Shown here: in pieces, positions 16,855 through 25,452 of the stretch
How positions within the stretch are numbered: the first letter of the stretch is position 1
Layout of the letters: each line of letters starts with the position of its first letter
DNA from: Kribbella sp. ALI-6-A
GTDB taxonomy: Bacteria; Actinomycetota; Actinomycetes; Propionibacteriales; Kribbellaceae
Direction of reading: 5' to 3'
NCBI RefSeq assembly: GCF_001984195.1
Contig: NZ_MTQN01000012.1
Coordinates: 682,001 to 746,000, forward strand
Length of the DNA stretch: 64,000 nt
Translations under genes and position numbers: made by a program
Notes under the pieces: generated by a model
What the model saw: the letters and a program-made list of their open reading frames with translations, nothing else
The model's database searches: none
What the model was told of the DNA's origin: nothing

Positions 16855-18103
16855 CGCTTTTCAGGGTCTCCTTCTGGGGAATCTCGGCCAGGAACCGGAT
16901 CCGGCGCGGTACGCCGTAGTCCGGCAGCCTGTTCGTGCACCACTGCACCAGGTCGGCGTCGGTGACCGGACCGAGGTCGGGATTGAGCACCACCTCGGCG
17001 GCCACCATCCGGCCGACCAGCGGGGCCTTGCGGGCGAACACCCGGGCCCAGGCGACGGCCGGGTGGGCCATCAGCACGTTGCGAACCAGGCCCGCGGACA
17101 CCTTGGACCCGCCGACGTTGATCTCGTCGGTGTCCAGCCGTCCGGTGATCAGCACCCGGTCGCCGACGAACTCGACCCGGTCGCCGGTCCGGTGCGCGCC
17201 CTCGAGCCCGGCACCGTGGTGCGGGGAGGCGATCACCAGCTCGTCGCCGTCGACCGACAGCACCGGCCGCTCGGAGGCGGGGTCGGGGTCGCGGTCCAGC
17301 CAGGCCTTCGGGAAGCCGGCCTTGCCGTCGTGCACGACGATCGAGGCGCCGACCTCCGAGGAGGCGTAGATCCAGGAGATCCGGGCCTGCGGGAACAGCT
17401 CGGCCAGCTGGTCCAGGATCGCCTGGTCCACCGGCTCGCCGCCGAGCGTGATCTGCTCGAGCGGGACCTTGGCCAGCGCCTCGGAGTCGCGGAAGATCGT
17501 CTGCCGCCAGAAGGTCGGCGTACCGGAGGCGGCGGTGACGCCGTGCTCGGCGGCGATCGCCGGCCAGGTCTCCAGCTCGGACGGCTCGATCACGACCAGG
17601 CCCTGGTCGGCCTGGGTCAGCGAGATCGTGATCACCTGCCACCAGGCGTAGGTGCCCGGGGAGTACGGGACCAGCCAGGTGCGCGGCTGCTGCTTGCCGC
17701 GGACGGTGGTCAGCGACTCCAGCGTGTGGCCGATCCGCTTCGGGCGGCCGGTCGAGCCGGAGGTCAGCAGCCAGACCCGGCCGGACTCCTCGACCCGCTT
17801 CAGCTTCGCCGGGGTGACCGAGTGCTCGTCACCGTTCGCGAGCACGACGGCGAAGCCGGACTCGCCGAGCTCCTCGCGCATCGCGAGGTCCACCCGGGAC
17901 GAGGTCGCCACCAGCAGTTCGGTGCCGTGCACGGCGTGGTGCCGTACGGCGGCCAGCGCGTCGGCGCCGTTGTCCACCAAGACGGCGGCCGGCGACGGCA
18001 GCTGGGGAAGCTTGTGCAGCGTCCGCCAGGTCAGCGTCTTGCCCCCGACGACGACGGTGTTGTCGTCGCCGATCAGGGCGGTGCTGCGACGGCGGCCGCT
18101 CAC
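16847..18103 (-). CDS. Short AMP-forming acyl/aryl ligase
   Basis: This 418-residue ANL-superfamily enzyme would activate a carboxylic acid as an acyl-AMP and load it on the ACP. Core A3 is WLLTSGSTGRPKR, A5 is WIYASSEVGAS, A7 and A8 are RTGDRVEF and GRLDTDEINVGG, and the last residues ETLKSDV hold the A10 Lys. It is about 100 residues shorter than usual: the N-terminal subdomain is reduced and the protein ends just after A10. The substrate is unknown. Its start overlaps the ACP stop by 4 bases. Confidence 0.85.
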   Translation of the reverse strand: MSGRRRSTALIGDDNTVVVGGKTLTWRTLHKLPQLPSPAAVLVDNGADALAAVRHHAVHGTELLVATSSRVDLAMREELGESGFAVVLANGDEHSVTPAKLKRVEESGRVWLLTSGSTGRPKRIGHTLESLTTVRGKQQPRTWLVPYSPGTYAWWQVITISLTQADQGLVVIEPSELETWPAIAAEHGVTAASGTPTFWRQTIFRDSEALAKVPLEQITLGGEPVDQAILDQLAELFPQARISWIYASSEVGASIVVHDGKAGFPKAWLDRDPDPASERPVLSVDGDELVIASPHHGAGLEGAHRTGDRVEFVGDRVLITGRLDTDEINVGGSKVSAGLVRNVLMAHPAVAWARVFARKAPLVGRMVAAEVVLNPDLGPVTDADLVQWCTNRLPDYGVPRRIRFLAEIPQKETLKSDV

Positions 18104-18351
18104 GCCGACTGGAGCTGCTCGATGAAGTCGAGGACGTCGCCGACCTTGGCGATCTGCCGCAGACCGGGGGCGTCGAAGTTCAGCTCGTCGCCGATCTCGT
18201 CCTCGACCCGCAGGGCCAGCTCGGAGAAGTCCAGGGAGCGGAAGCCGATCTCCCGCAGGTCGGCGCTGTCGTCGCTCGGCAGTTCCTTGCCCTGCGCCTT
18301 CATCACCTCGCCCATCAGGTCCCGGATCTGGGCGCGCGTCAACTCACTCAT
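18100..18351 (-). CDS. Acyl carrier protein
   Basis: This 83-residue acidic protein has the four-helix ACP pattern and the phosphopantetheine attachment Ser in GFRSLDFSELALRVEDE. It is the first gene of the four-gene operon with the ligase, reductase and PPTase-like protein. A TAGAGT box 8 bases before the ATG suggests an almost leaderless transcript. It is separate from any fatty-acid-synthase cluster, so a dedicated carrier for one modification is likely. Confidence 0.95.
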   Translation of the reverse strand: MSELTRAQIRDLMGEVMKAQGKELPSDDSADLREIGFRSLDFSELALRVEDEIGDELNFDAPGLRQIAKVGDVLDFIEQLQSA

Positions 18352-18743
18352 GGGCCAAGACTCTAGCCGTTCGGGGTGGGCGGGGACGATTCGCGGGAGG
18401 TTGTGGGTGGCTCAGGTCACGTCGGCGGGCGTTGGCTGGATGGCTGAGGGTGGCGGGGGCTGGGGGCGAGCAAGCTCGCGGGGTGGTGTTCGGCAGCTGG
18501 TTTGCGCGGGGTTTCGGGGCCTGAGGGTGGGTTCGCCTGGAGTGGGGTCGGCGGCGGGGACTTGTGGCCCGTGGAGGGTCACGGATGTGTGGTTCGGGGT
18601 GGGGGCTTGTGGTCCGGGGAGGTGACGGGGCTGGGTGGTTCGGGTGTGTGGGTGACGATTCGAAGGCGACTACGGTTGGATCGGAACTTTTCACCGCTCA
18701 CGGTCCTCTCTCCGTGTGCAGGGACCACGGAGGGGAGCACGGG
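18352..18743. other. 392-bp intergenic region, strongly G-rich on the plus strand
   Basis: This is the only non-coding gap above 300 bases. It separates the divergent ACP operon and GT-C-like paralog B. From about 18370 to 18650 the plus strand is dominated by G runs. GGGG-T-GGGGG, GGGG, GGGG and GGG occur within 18596-18635, a possible G-quadruplex. A 6-bp hairpin GCGAGC-AA-GCTCGC lies at 18466-18479. A TACGGT box near 18670 could serve the plus-strand gene. The only open frames are Pro/His/Arg-rich and look non-coding. Confidence 0.6.
18360..18365 (-). promoter_or_regulatory. -10 box of the ACP operon
   Basis: TAGAGT on the minus strand (18365-18360) ends 8 bases before the ACP start codon. 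No ribosome-binding site fits between them, which favours a leaderless or near-leaderless message. Confidence 0.45.
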
Positions 18744-20996
18744 GTGAGCCGACCGGGCCGGGCGACGACGGTCGCGGCGCTGGCGAGTCTGCCGGTGCTG
18801 CCGCTGGGGTGGTTCGTCGGCCTGCAGGCGCACCCGCCCTGGGTCGCGGCGGCCTACCTGGGTTATCTGCTCGTGGTGATCGCCGTGCCCGGCACGATGT
18901 TCTGGCGCCGCCTCACCGGTGGGACCGGCTGGTTCGCGGTCGACGCCGTGCTCGGTACGGCGTTCGGCCTGGCCTGCGAGGCTCTGATCTACCCGCTGGG
19001 CCGCTGGCTCGACATCCCGCTGATCGCGCTGGTGATGCCTGCCCTGGCGCTCGGGCTCTTCCTGGCCGTTCCAGGCCGAGCGGGCACGGCCACCAAGCCG
19101 ACGCCCTGGTGGGCGGTGGCCGGGGTGATGGTCGTGGCCGGGGTCGTCGCGGCCTGGTTCGTCCGGGTCGGCTCGCGGCTCATCCCGCTGGACGGACCGG
19201 CCGCCCTGAGGCCCAACTCGGACTCCCCGTTCCAGCTGTCACTGGCGGCCGAGCTGACCCACCACTTCCCGCCCCAGGTCCCGTACGTCGCCGGCGAACC
19301 GCTGAGCTACCCCTGGATGGCGTACAACCACATCGCCTCGGCGCACTGGATCACCGGCATCGAGCTCGACGTGCTGACCCAGCGGGTGGTCCCGTTCGCG
19401 TTCCTGCTGCTGACCGCGCTCGGCGCCGCCGCGGTCGGCATGGTGCTGACCGGCCGGGCCGTCGCCGCACCGATCGCCGCCGGGCTCACCGTGCTCGCCG
19501 GAGACCTCGGCCCGTGGGGCTGGACGGTCACCCACACCCTGTACCACGACAGCCCCCTGTCGCTGGGCCAGATGATCAGCCCGACCCAGGCCTTCTCCAC
19601 CGTGCTGATGCTGCCGCTGATCGCCGTGACGGCTCAGCTCCTGCGGCGCCCGCCGGGCCAGACCAGGAAGCAGCTCGCCGGCCTCTTCCTGGTCGCCGGC
19701 ATCCTGATCGGCGTCCTGGCGATCAGCAAGGCCACCGCCCTCCCCGTGTACGGCGCCGGCCTGGCCGCCGCGTGGATCTACCTGACGATCAAGGCCCGCC
19801 GCCTCAACCTGCGCGCGCTGGTGCTCGGCCTGACCGTCGCCGCGACGTACGCCTTCAACTTCTTCGTCGTGCTGCGCGGCGCGAGCCACGGCATGCAGTA
19901 CAAGCCGGCCGGCACCTACCGCACCATGCTCGACGGCATGCTGCGCGGCGTCGACCCGTCCGTGCAGCCGGGGCGCTCGGTGCTGCTGATCGTGGTCGCC
20001 GCGGTGGTGACCGGCTGGCTGATGCCCGCGGCCGGCGCCCTGCTGATCCGGCGCCGGCTGCCGCGCGACCCGATGGTGGTGATGCTGCTGGCCGGGCTGG
20101 TCGGCGCGGTCGTCGCCGCCAGCCTGCTCTACCACCACAGCCAGGCCCAGGTCTTCTTCGCCCGAACCGCCTTCATCTACGGGGTTCTGCTGGCCGCATG
20201 GGGTCTGGCCTCGTTGGAGCGCCGCCAGTACGTCGTGGTCGGTCCGGCCCTGGCCCTCGGGGCGGCCGCGATCTACATGGGCCGCGCCCAGACCAACACT
20301 CTGATCCGCGACTGCCGGACCACCGGCTGCCTGGAGAAAATCTTCACCGAACCACTTGTCGCCGCGCTGATCCTGACCGCAGCGGGCATCGTCGTCTTCG
20401 CGCTGAGCATTCGCACCCGGTCGCCGCGGACCTGGGTGGTGATCACCGTGTGCGCGCTGCTCGGGCTGACCGTGTCGCCGACGGTGGTCGGTCTGCGGCA
20501 GTTCGCGTTCCCGCCGCAGACGGCGTACGACTCGATCGCGCCGGGTGGGATCGAAGCGGCCCGGTTCATCCGGCGGCAGTCCGCGCCGGACGACCTGATC
20601 GCGACCAACATCCACTGCCACGCGCCGACCGGGCCGCGCTGCCACACCGGTTCGTTCTGGATCCCCGGGTACGCCGAACGCCGGGTACTGGTCGAAGGCT
20701 GGTCCTACACCGCGAAGGCGAACGACGTGCGCACCTCCACCGAGGCGTCGTACGGGCCGTTCTGGGACCAGGAGAAGCTGAAGGTGAACGACGAGGCGTT
20801 CACCAACCCGACCCGGGAGGTGCTGGACCGGCTGCGCAGCCAGTACGGCGTCCGCTGGCTGCTCGCCGACGACCGGGTGAACCCGGTGCCGGAAGAGCTG
20901 GAGAAGCTGGCCGAGCTGCGCTTCCAGTCCGGCACGGTCCGCGTCTACCAGCTCTACCCGCCCCGGGTGAGCAAGGGCTCGGCCCCGATCAGCTAG
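18744..20996 (+). CDS. Polytopic GT-C-like membrane protein (paralog B)
   Basis: This 750-residue protein is the most divergent of the four paralogs. It has many hydrophobic helices, an extracytoplasmic loop with YPWMAYNHIASAHW, an ISPTQAFST segment comparable to SPTQNLG in paralogs C and D, and a soluble C-terminal domain with DLIATNIHC, a second Cys 8 residues later, and AERRVLVEGWSYT. The GTG at 18744 follows GGAGGGGA. The last 8 bases overlap the convergent hydrolase gene. Glycosyl transfer from a lipid-linked donor is inferred from architecture only. Confidence 0.78.
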   Translation: MSRPGRATTVAALASLPVLPLGWFVGLQAHPPWVAAAYLGYLLVVIAVPGTMFWRRLTGGTGWFAVDAVLGTAFGLACEALIYPLGRWLDIPLIALVMPALALGLFLAVPGRAGTATKPTPWWAVAGVMVVAGVVAAWFVRVGSRLIPLDGPAALRPNSDSPFQLSLAAELTHHFPPQVPYVAGEPLSYPWMAYNHIASAHWITGIELDVLTQRVVPFAFLLLTALGAAAVGMVLTGRAVAAPIAAGLTVLAGDLGPWGWTVTHTLYHDSPLSLGQMISPTQAFSTVLMLPLIAVTAQLLRRPPGQTRKQLAGLFLVAGILIGVLAISKATALPVYGAGLAAAWIYLTIKARRLNLRALVLGLTVAATYAFNFFVVLRGASHGMQYKPAGTYRTMLDGMLRGVDPSVQPGRSVLLIVVAAVVTGWLMPAAGALLIRRRLPRDPMVVMLLAGLVGAVVAASLLYHHSQAQVFFARTAFIYGVLLAAWGLASLERRQYVVVGPALALGAAAIYMGRAQTNTLIRDCRTTGCLEKIFTEPLVAALILTAAGIVVFALSIRTRSPRTWVVITVCALLGLTVSPTVVGLRQFAFPPQTAYDSIAPGGIEAARFIRRQSAPDDLIATNIHCHAPTGPRCHTGSFWIPGYAERRVLVEGWSYTAKANDVRTSTEASYGPFWDQEKLKVNDEAFTNPTREVLDRLRSQYGVRWLLADDRVNPVPEELEKLAELRFQSGTVRVYQLYPPRVSKGSAPIS

Positions 20997-21852
20997 CGCG
21001 CTGCACGAAGTCCACGACCGCGTCGGCGAAGGCCGCCGGCTCCTCGACGTGCCCGAAGTGGCCGCTGTGCTCCAGCATCACCAGCTCGGCGCCGGGGATC
21101 AGCTTGGCGAGCTCTTCGGCCCACCGGGGGCCGCAGATCACGTCGTACCGGCCGCCGATCACCAGCGTGGGCTCGATGATCCCGTTGAGCACCTCGCGGT
21201 CGTCGATCAGATCCGGTACGCCGTGCTCGTCGAGGCTGGAGATGTGCGAGCCGCTGACCCGGGCACGCAGCGGGGCGAACTCCTGCTCCCGCCCCCAGTA
21301 GTCGGCGAAGTAGGACGGCATCAGGCCGCGGATCGCGGTCACGAACTGCTCGTCGTTCGAGATGCTGCCGGTGGACTCCAGAGCGGCCAGTACGGCGGGC
21401 AGCTCGGGGTTGTCCGCGTTCCTGGCGGCGAACTCCCCGACGTTGCGCATCGCCTCGGCGATGTGTTCGGGGCCGGTCACAGGAGCGCTCTCGTAGAGGA
21501 TCACGCCGGCCAGGCGGCCCGGGTACTTGAGCGCGAAGTGTTGGGCCACGAAGCCGCCGTACGAGTGGCCGAGCAGGTGGACTTTCCCGGCGCCGAGGTG
21601 GTCGATCACGGCGGCGACGGCGTCGGCGTACCGGTCGCGGGTGTAGCCGTCCGGGTGGGACGGGAGCCGGCCGGAGCCGCCGGTGCCGAGCGGCTCGAGA
21701 TAGACGACAGTGAGGTGCTGCTCGACGGCCGGCATCCGCAGGTACGCCCAGTCCACGCCCGGGCCGCCCGAGTGTGCGATGCAGATCGGTCCGGTGCCGT
21801 GCACGTGGAAGCGCTGGGCGATGCCGCCGACCTCGATGGTGTGAGTGGTCAT
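20989..21852 (-). CDS. Alpha/beta hydrolase, proline-iminopeptidase-like
   Basis: This 287-residue soluble hydrolase has the oxyanion strand HSGGPGVDW, the nucleophile elbow GHSYGGF, an Asp after the late strand (GRYDVICGP) and the catalytic His in EHSGHFGHVEEP. The complete triad suggests an active peptidase, esterase or epoxide-hydrolase-like enzyme. There is no signal peptide. It is not obviously tied to the neighbouring sugar genes. Confidence 0.9.
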   Translation of the reverse strand: MTTHTIEVGGIAQRFHVHGTGPICIAHSGGPGVDWAYLRMPAVEQHLTVVYLEPLGTGGSGRLPSHPDGYTRDRYADAVAAVIDHLGAGKVHLLGHSYGGFVAQHFALKYPGRLAGVILYESAPVTGPEHIAEAMRNVGEFAARNADNPELPAVLAALESTGSISNDEQFVTAIRGLMPSYFADYWGREQEFAPLRARVSGSHISSLDEHGVPDLIDDREVLNGIIEPTLVIGGRYDVICGPRWAEELAKLIPGAELVMLEHSGHFGHVEEPAAFADAVVDFVQRAS

Positions 21853-21877
21853 GCCGACAAGACGGGGAGCGAATCGA

Positions 21878-22810
21878 CTAGTTCACGGACTCCGCTGTGA
21901 GGCCGGACACACTCGCCGGGTGGAACAGCCGGAGCTGCTGGACCCGGCCGTCGCGCAGGGACATCAGCCAGGTGACCGCCGGCGGGCAGTGCTCCGGGTC
22001 GTCGGCCGGGTTGAGCATGTCCATCTCCCAGATCGCGATGTCCCGGCTGGCCACCACGTGGGCGACGCGCTGGTGGACACCGGCCGACAGATCGCTGTCC
22101 ATGCCCCGGTCGAGGAAGTCGTGCCCGACGATCGGCTCCGGACCGCCGAGCAGGGCCACCTCCGGCGACCACCGCTCGTCCAGCACCGCGCTGAACTCAC
22201 CACGCTCTGCGGCCGCCAGCGTCTCCCTCGCCTCCTGCTCGCTGGCCGCCACCAGCGCCCTGGCATCGCCGTGTGCCGAGTCGGCCGTCGCCAGCAACGC
22301 CTCGGAGAGCCGGGCCCGGCCCAAGCTGAGCCGGCTCCGGACCGTGCCGATCGGGACACCGCAGGCCGCGGCGATCTGCTGGTACGACGTGACGCTGGTG
22401 CTGAAGTGGCGCAGCATGATCGCGAGCCGGGTCTGCGGCGGCAGCTGCTCCATCGCGTGCCAGATCCAGTCCCGCAACGCGTGGTGATCGAGCTGCTGCT
22501 CCGGGGTGAGGTCCGGTGCGACCAGGGCGAGCTCGTCCACGGACAGCGGGTAGGTCATGCTGCGCAGCCGGGTCCGGCAGGCGTTGCGGACCACCATCCG
22601 GAGCCAGGCACCGACAGCGGACGGGTCACGGACGTCACCGATCCGCCGGAGGGCTGTCAGGGCGGCGTCCTGCAGCACGTCGTCCACGTCCGGGCTGTGC
22701 CCGAGCAGGCTGAGCGCTACCGCCCGCATGCCTGCTTGGTGCCTGACCAGCAGTGTCCCGAGAGCTGTGACGTCCCCAGCCTGGGCACTGCGGGTCAGGT
22801 CTGCGTCCAC
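21878..22810 (-). CDS. ECF sigma factor with C-terminal SnoaL-like domain
   Basis: This protein of about 310 residues has sigma region 2 (LLGHSPDVDDVLQDAALTALRRI), region 4 (LPPQTRLAIMLRHFSTSVTSYQQIAAACGVPIGTVRSRL) and a C-terminal NTF2-like domain from about residue 180. The start is uncertain: GTG at 22810 gives the family-like beginning DADLTRSAQAGD, but the GGAGG before it is only 2 bases away. It lies 20 bases after the GH10-like gene on the same strand. It is of the same class as the factor at 10609-11553, but clearly different in sequence. Confidence 0.85.
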   Translation of the reverse strand: MDADLTRSAQAGDVTALGTLLVRHQAGMRAVALSLLGHSPDVDDVLQDAALTALRRIGDVRDPSAVGAWLRMVVRNACRTRLRSMTYPLSVDELALVAPDLTPEQQLDHHALRDWIWHAMEQLPPQTRLAIMLRHFSTSVTSYQQIAAACGVPIGTVRSRLSLGRARLSEALLATADSAHGDARALVAASEQEARETLAAAERGEFSAVLDERWSPEVALLGGPEPIVGHDFLDRGMDSDLSAGVHQRVAHVVASRDIAIWEMDMLNPADDPEHCPPAVTWLMSLRDGRVQQLRLFHPASVSGLTAESVN

Positions 22811-22830
22811 GTCCTCCAGTATTGCTCGGC

Positions 22831-24402
22831 TCAGCGAACGACGGCCGCGGGCAGCGGGACGCTCTGGTTCCAGCCGCGGTCCAGTGCGGTGACCAGGTAC
22901 AGATAGTGGCGTCCGGCAACGGCTGTGGTGTCGACGTACGTCTGCTGACCGCCGGTGGACCGCATCGTCGCCAGCAGGTTGCGCGCGTCGTTGTCGGCGC
23001 ACCAGTCACCGGCGGTCAGGTCACGGCGGTAGACGGCGTACGACGTGGTGTCCTTCGAGGTCGCACGCCACTGGAGCTCGACGCCGCCGGCGGTCCGGGC
23101 GGCCTTGAGGCCGTGGACCGGCAGCGGCGGCCGGGCGTCGAGCGACGGCATCGCCGGGACCAGCGCGGGCCGGGTGTACCAGGTGCTGTTGAGCAGGGAG
23201 GTGGCACCGAGCCGGTCCGCGCGCACGTCCTTGGCGGAGAAGTAGATGTCGCCCTTCACCTCGGGGATCGTGCTGTTGAAGGCCAGGTGGTCGCTCAGCT
23301 CGGCCGGGTCGGACCAGTCGGGCGACTGCGTCGACGTACCGACCTTGTAGGTGGCCTGGCCGATGTAGAGGTGCACGTCGGTGCCGCGGACCTGCTCGGC
23401 CCACCAGGGCACGATCTTGTTGTAGTCCGCGGGCGCGAACCCGCCGGCCCAGTAGACCTGCGGCACGATGTAGTCGATCCACTGCTCGCGGACCCACTTG
23501 CGGGTGTCGGCCGCGAGGTCGTCGTACGTCTGCACGCCGGCGGTGGTGTCGGAGCCGAGCGGGTCGGTGCCCTTGTTGCGCCAGACCGCGAACGGCGAGA
23601 TGCCGAACTTCACCCAGGGCTTGGCGGCCTTGATCCGCTGCTGCAGCTCCTGGATCAGCAGGTCGATGTTGTTGCGCCGCCAGTCCTGCACGGTCGCGAA
23701 GCCGGCGCCGTACTGGGCGTAGGTCGCGGCGTCGTCGAAGACCTGACCGGCCACCGGGTACGGGTAGAAGTAGTCGTCGAAGTGCACTCCGTCGATGTCG
23801 TACTTCGACACCGCGTCCATGATCGCGTCCTCGACCAGCTTGCGGGCCGCGGGGATGCCGGGGTTGTAGTAGAGCTTGCCGCCGTACGTGACGACCCAGT
23901 CGGGGTGCTGCCGGGCCGGGTGCGTCGGAACCAGCGCGTTGAGGTCCGTGCCCATCGAGAGCCGGTACGGGTTGAACCAGGCGTGCAGCTCGAGGTTGCG
24001 CTTGTGCGCCTCGGCGACGGCGAAGGCCAGCGGGTCGTAGCCGGGATCGCCGCCCTGCGTGCCGGTCAGGTAGCGCGACCAGGGCTCGATCGCGGACGGC
24101 CAGAACGCGTCGGCGGTCGGACGGACCTGCAGTACGACGGCGTTGTGGCGCTGCCGGACCGCGTCGTCGAGCCAGCCGATCAGCTCGGCCTGCTGCTGCG
24201 CCGGCGACAGCCCGGTCCGGGACGGCCAGTCGATGTTGACCACCGACGAGACCCAGGTGGCCCGGAACTGCCGGAGTGGAGTCTTCGGATCCGGGGTGCA
24301 TCCACTGGCAGGTGCTGCGGTCGCCGTACCGGCGCTGGTCAGACCGCCGACCAGCAGACCCACCGCGACTCCGAGGACTCCGACCACACGCCAGACTCTC
24401 AT
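22831..24402 (-). CDS. Secreted GHL10/DUF187-type glycoside hydrolase
   Basis: This 523-residue protein has an Arg-containing N-terminus, a hydrophobic core (VVGVLGVAVGLLVGGL) and a cleavage region near ATAAPASG, so it is exported. The mature protein begins with the family-10-like TIM-barrel signature FRATWVSSVVNIDWPS and LELHAWFNPYR, as in YngK/FenI-like proteins. A C-terminal FnIII-like beta domain starts near residue 435 (PVHGLKAARTAGGVELQW). A peptidoglycan or exopolysaccharide glycosidase is likely. GGAGAG precedes the ATG. Confidence 0.88.
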   Translation of the reverse strand: MRVWRVVGVLGVAVGLLVGGLTSAGTATAAPASGCTPDPKTPLRQFRATWVSSVVNIDWPSRTGLSPAQQQAELIGWLDDAVRQRHNAVVLQVRPTADAFWPSAIEPWSRYLTGTQGGDPGYDPLAFAVAEAHKRNLELHAWFNPYRLSMGTDLNALVPTHPARQHPDWVVTYGGKLYYNPGIPAARKLVEDAIMDAVSKYDIDGVHFDDYFYPYPVAGQVFDDAATYAQYGAGFATVQDWRRNNIDLLIQELQQRIKAAKPWVKFGISPFAVWRNKGTDPLGSDTTAGVQTYDDLAADTRKWVREQWIDYIVPQVYWAGGFAPADYNKIVPWWAEQVRGTDVHLYIGQATYKVGTSTQSPDWSDPAELSDHLAFNSTIPEVKGDIYFSAKDVRADRLGATSLLNSTWYTRPALVPAMPSLDARPPLPVHGLKAARTAGGVELQWRATSKDTTSYAVYRRDLTAGDWCADNDARNLLATMRSTGGQQTYVDTTAVAGRHYLYLVTALDRGWNQSVPLPAAVVR

Positions 24403-24488
24403 GTCACTCTCCGACTACTCTGTGGGACGAGATCGAAAGATACTTACACATCGCGGCTCAGCTTTGAAGACGTCGGCCCGTCGGCCGC

Positions 24489-24494
24489 TACGCT
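24489..24494 (+). promoter_or_regulatory. -10 box, leaderless start of the small membrane protein
   Basis: TACGCT ends 7 bases before the ATG at 24502 and no ribosome-binding site is present, so transcription probably begins at the start codon. Confidence 0.45.
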
Positions 24495-24501
24495 GCGCCG
24501 A

Positions 24502-24807
24502 ATGCGTACTCTCGCCACGGCGCTCGGTCTGATCGCACTCCTGGTCGGCACCTGCGTCACCGTCTTCTTCGGCATCCTGGCCCTGACTCCGACGTCCCCG
24601 TGCACCGGCGGCGCGACCAGCGGCTCCTGCGCGTACGGTCAACTGCCGTTCAAGCTGGCTCTGTTCGGGCCGCTGCTCACCCTGCCGGTCGCCCTGCTCG
24701 CGACCTTCCTCCGCTCGCACGGCAAGCCCCGCCCGGGCTGGCTGTACGCCGGTCTGGCCGCCGTCGTCGCCGAACTCGTGATCGCGCTGCAGATCGCCGC
24801 CGACTGA
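24502..24807 (+). CDS. Small integral membrane protein of unknown function
   Basis: This 101-residue protein has three hydrophobic helices: one at the N-terminus (ALGLIALLVGTCVTVFFGIL), one in the middle (LALFGPLLTLPVALLATFL) and one at the C-terminus (LYAGLAAVVAELVIALQIA). Two Cys residues in the first loop (PCTGGATSGSC) could form an extracytoplasmic disulfide. The family is not recognised. ATG is placed at 24502 because a TACGCT box stands 7 bases before it. Confidence 0.75.
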   Translation: MRTLATALGLIALLVGTCVTVFFGILALTPTSPCTGGATSGSCAYGQLPFKLALFGPLLTLPVALLATFLRSHGKPRPGWLYAGLAAVVAELVIALQIAAD

Positions 24808-24927
24808 GGCCATAACCGGCCGTGATCGGTCCACACGATCCACGTCTGGCGACCGGATCGCTCCCGGTGGTGCGCAGCCGGTACCGTGGTGGCCGGATCC
24901 AACCGGTGAACCGAAAGGGCGGGACAG

Positions 24928-25452
24928 GTGCTGCGCACGGCCACGGACGGCGACGTCGACATCATCCGGGACCTGCGCAACCAGCAGCCCAACCGCGACG
25001 TCAGCATCAACTCCCACGAGATCGGCGCCGACGAGCACCTGGCCTGGTGGGCCAAGGCGAGCGTCGACCCGACCCGCCGGGTGCTGATCTACGAACGCGA
25101 CGGCGTGGTCGCGGGCGTGGTCAACTTCTTCGACCTCGAGCTGGACGCCAGCCCGAAGACCGGGGCCTGGGGCTTCTTCCTGGACGCCGAGGGCCTGGCC
25201 GAGCGGGGCGAGACCCTGCCGGCCTGGATCGAGGTGATGAAGGACGCCACGGCGTACGCCTTCGACGAGCTCGGCCTGGACGACCTGTACGGCGAGGTGC
25301 TCGAGCACAACACCGTGGTCCGGCAGATGAACCGGCGGTTCCGGTTCGTCGAGGGTGAGCCTGAGACGCGCTACTCCGACGGCCGGGAGATCACCGTGCT
25401 GCCGATCAGCCTGAACAAGTTCAACCGGCGCAAGCCGAAGGGAAACTCATGA
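24928..25452 (+). CDS. pseH: PseH-like UDP-amino-sugar N-acetyltransferase
   Basis: This 174-residue GNAT protein begins LRTATDGDVDIIRDLRN and ends GEPETRYSDGREITVLPI. Its layout matches PseH, which acetylates the C4 amino group of UDP-4-amino-4,6-dideoxy-AltNAc in pseudaminic acid synthesis. It overlaps pseI by 4 bases (ATGA), a typical pairing. The GTG start follows GGGCGGGACAG. The acyl donor may not be acetyl-CoA, given the ACP operon at 15.6-18.4 kb. Confidence 0.82.
   Translation: MLRTATDGDVDIIRDLRNQQPNRDVSINSHEIGADEHLAWWAKASVDPTRRVLIYERDGVVAGVVNFFDLELDASPKTGAWGFFLDAEGLAERGETLPAWIEVMKDATAYAFDELGLDDLYGEVLEHNTVVRQMNRRFRFVEGEPETRYSDGREITVLPISLNKFNRRKPKGNS

Noticed and set aside
18344..18694. 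116-codon minus-strand open frame in the intergenic gap
   Set aside because: Pro/His/Arg/Ser-rich product from a G-biased region, no ribosome site, and it overlaps the ACP start.
18716..21301. 861-codon plus-strand open frame
   Set aside because: It is out of frame with GT-C-like paralog B and translates to Arg/Pro/Asp-rich low-complexity sequence.
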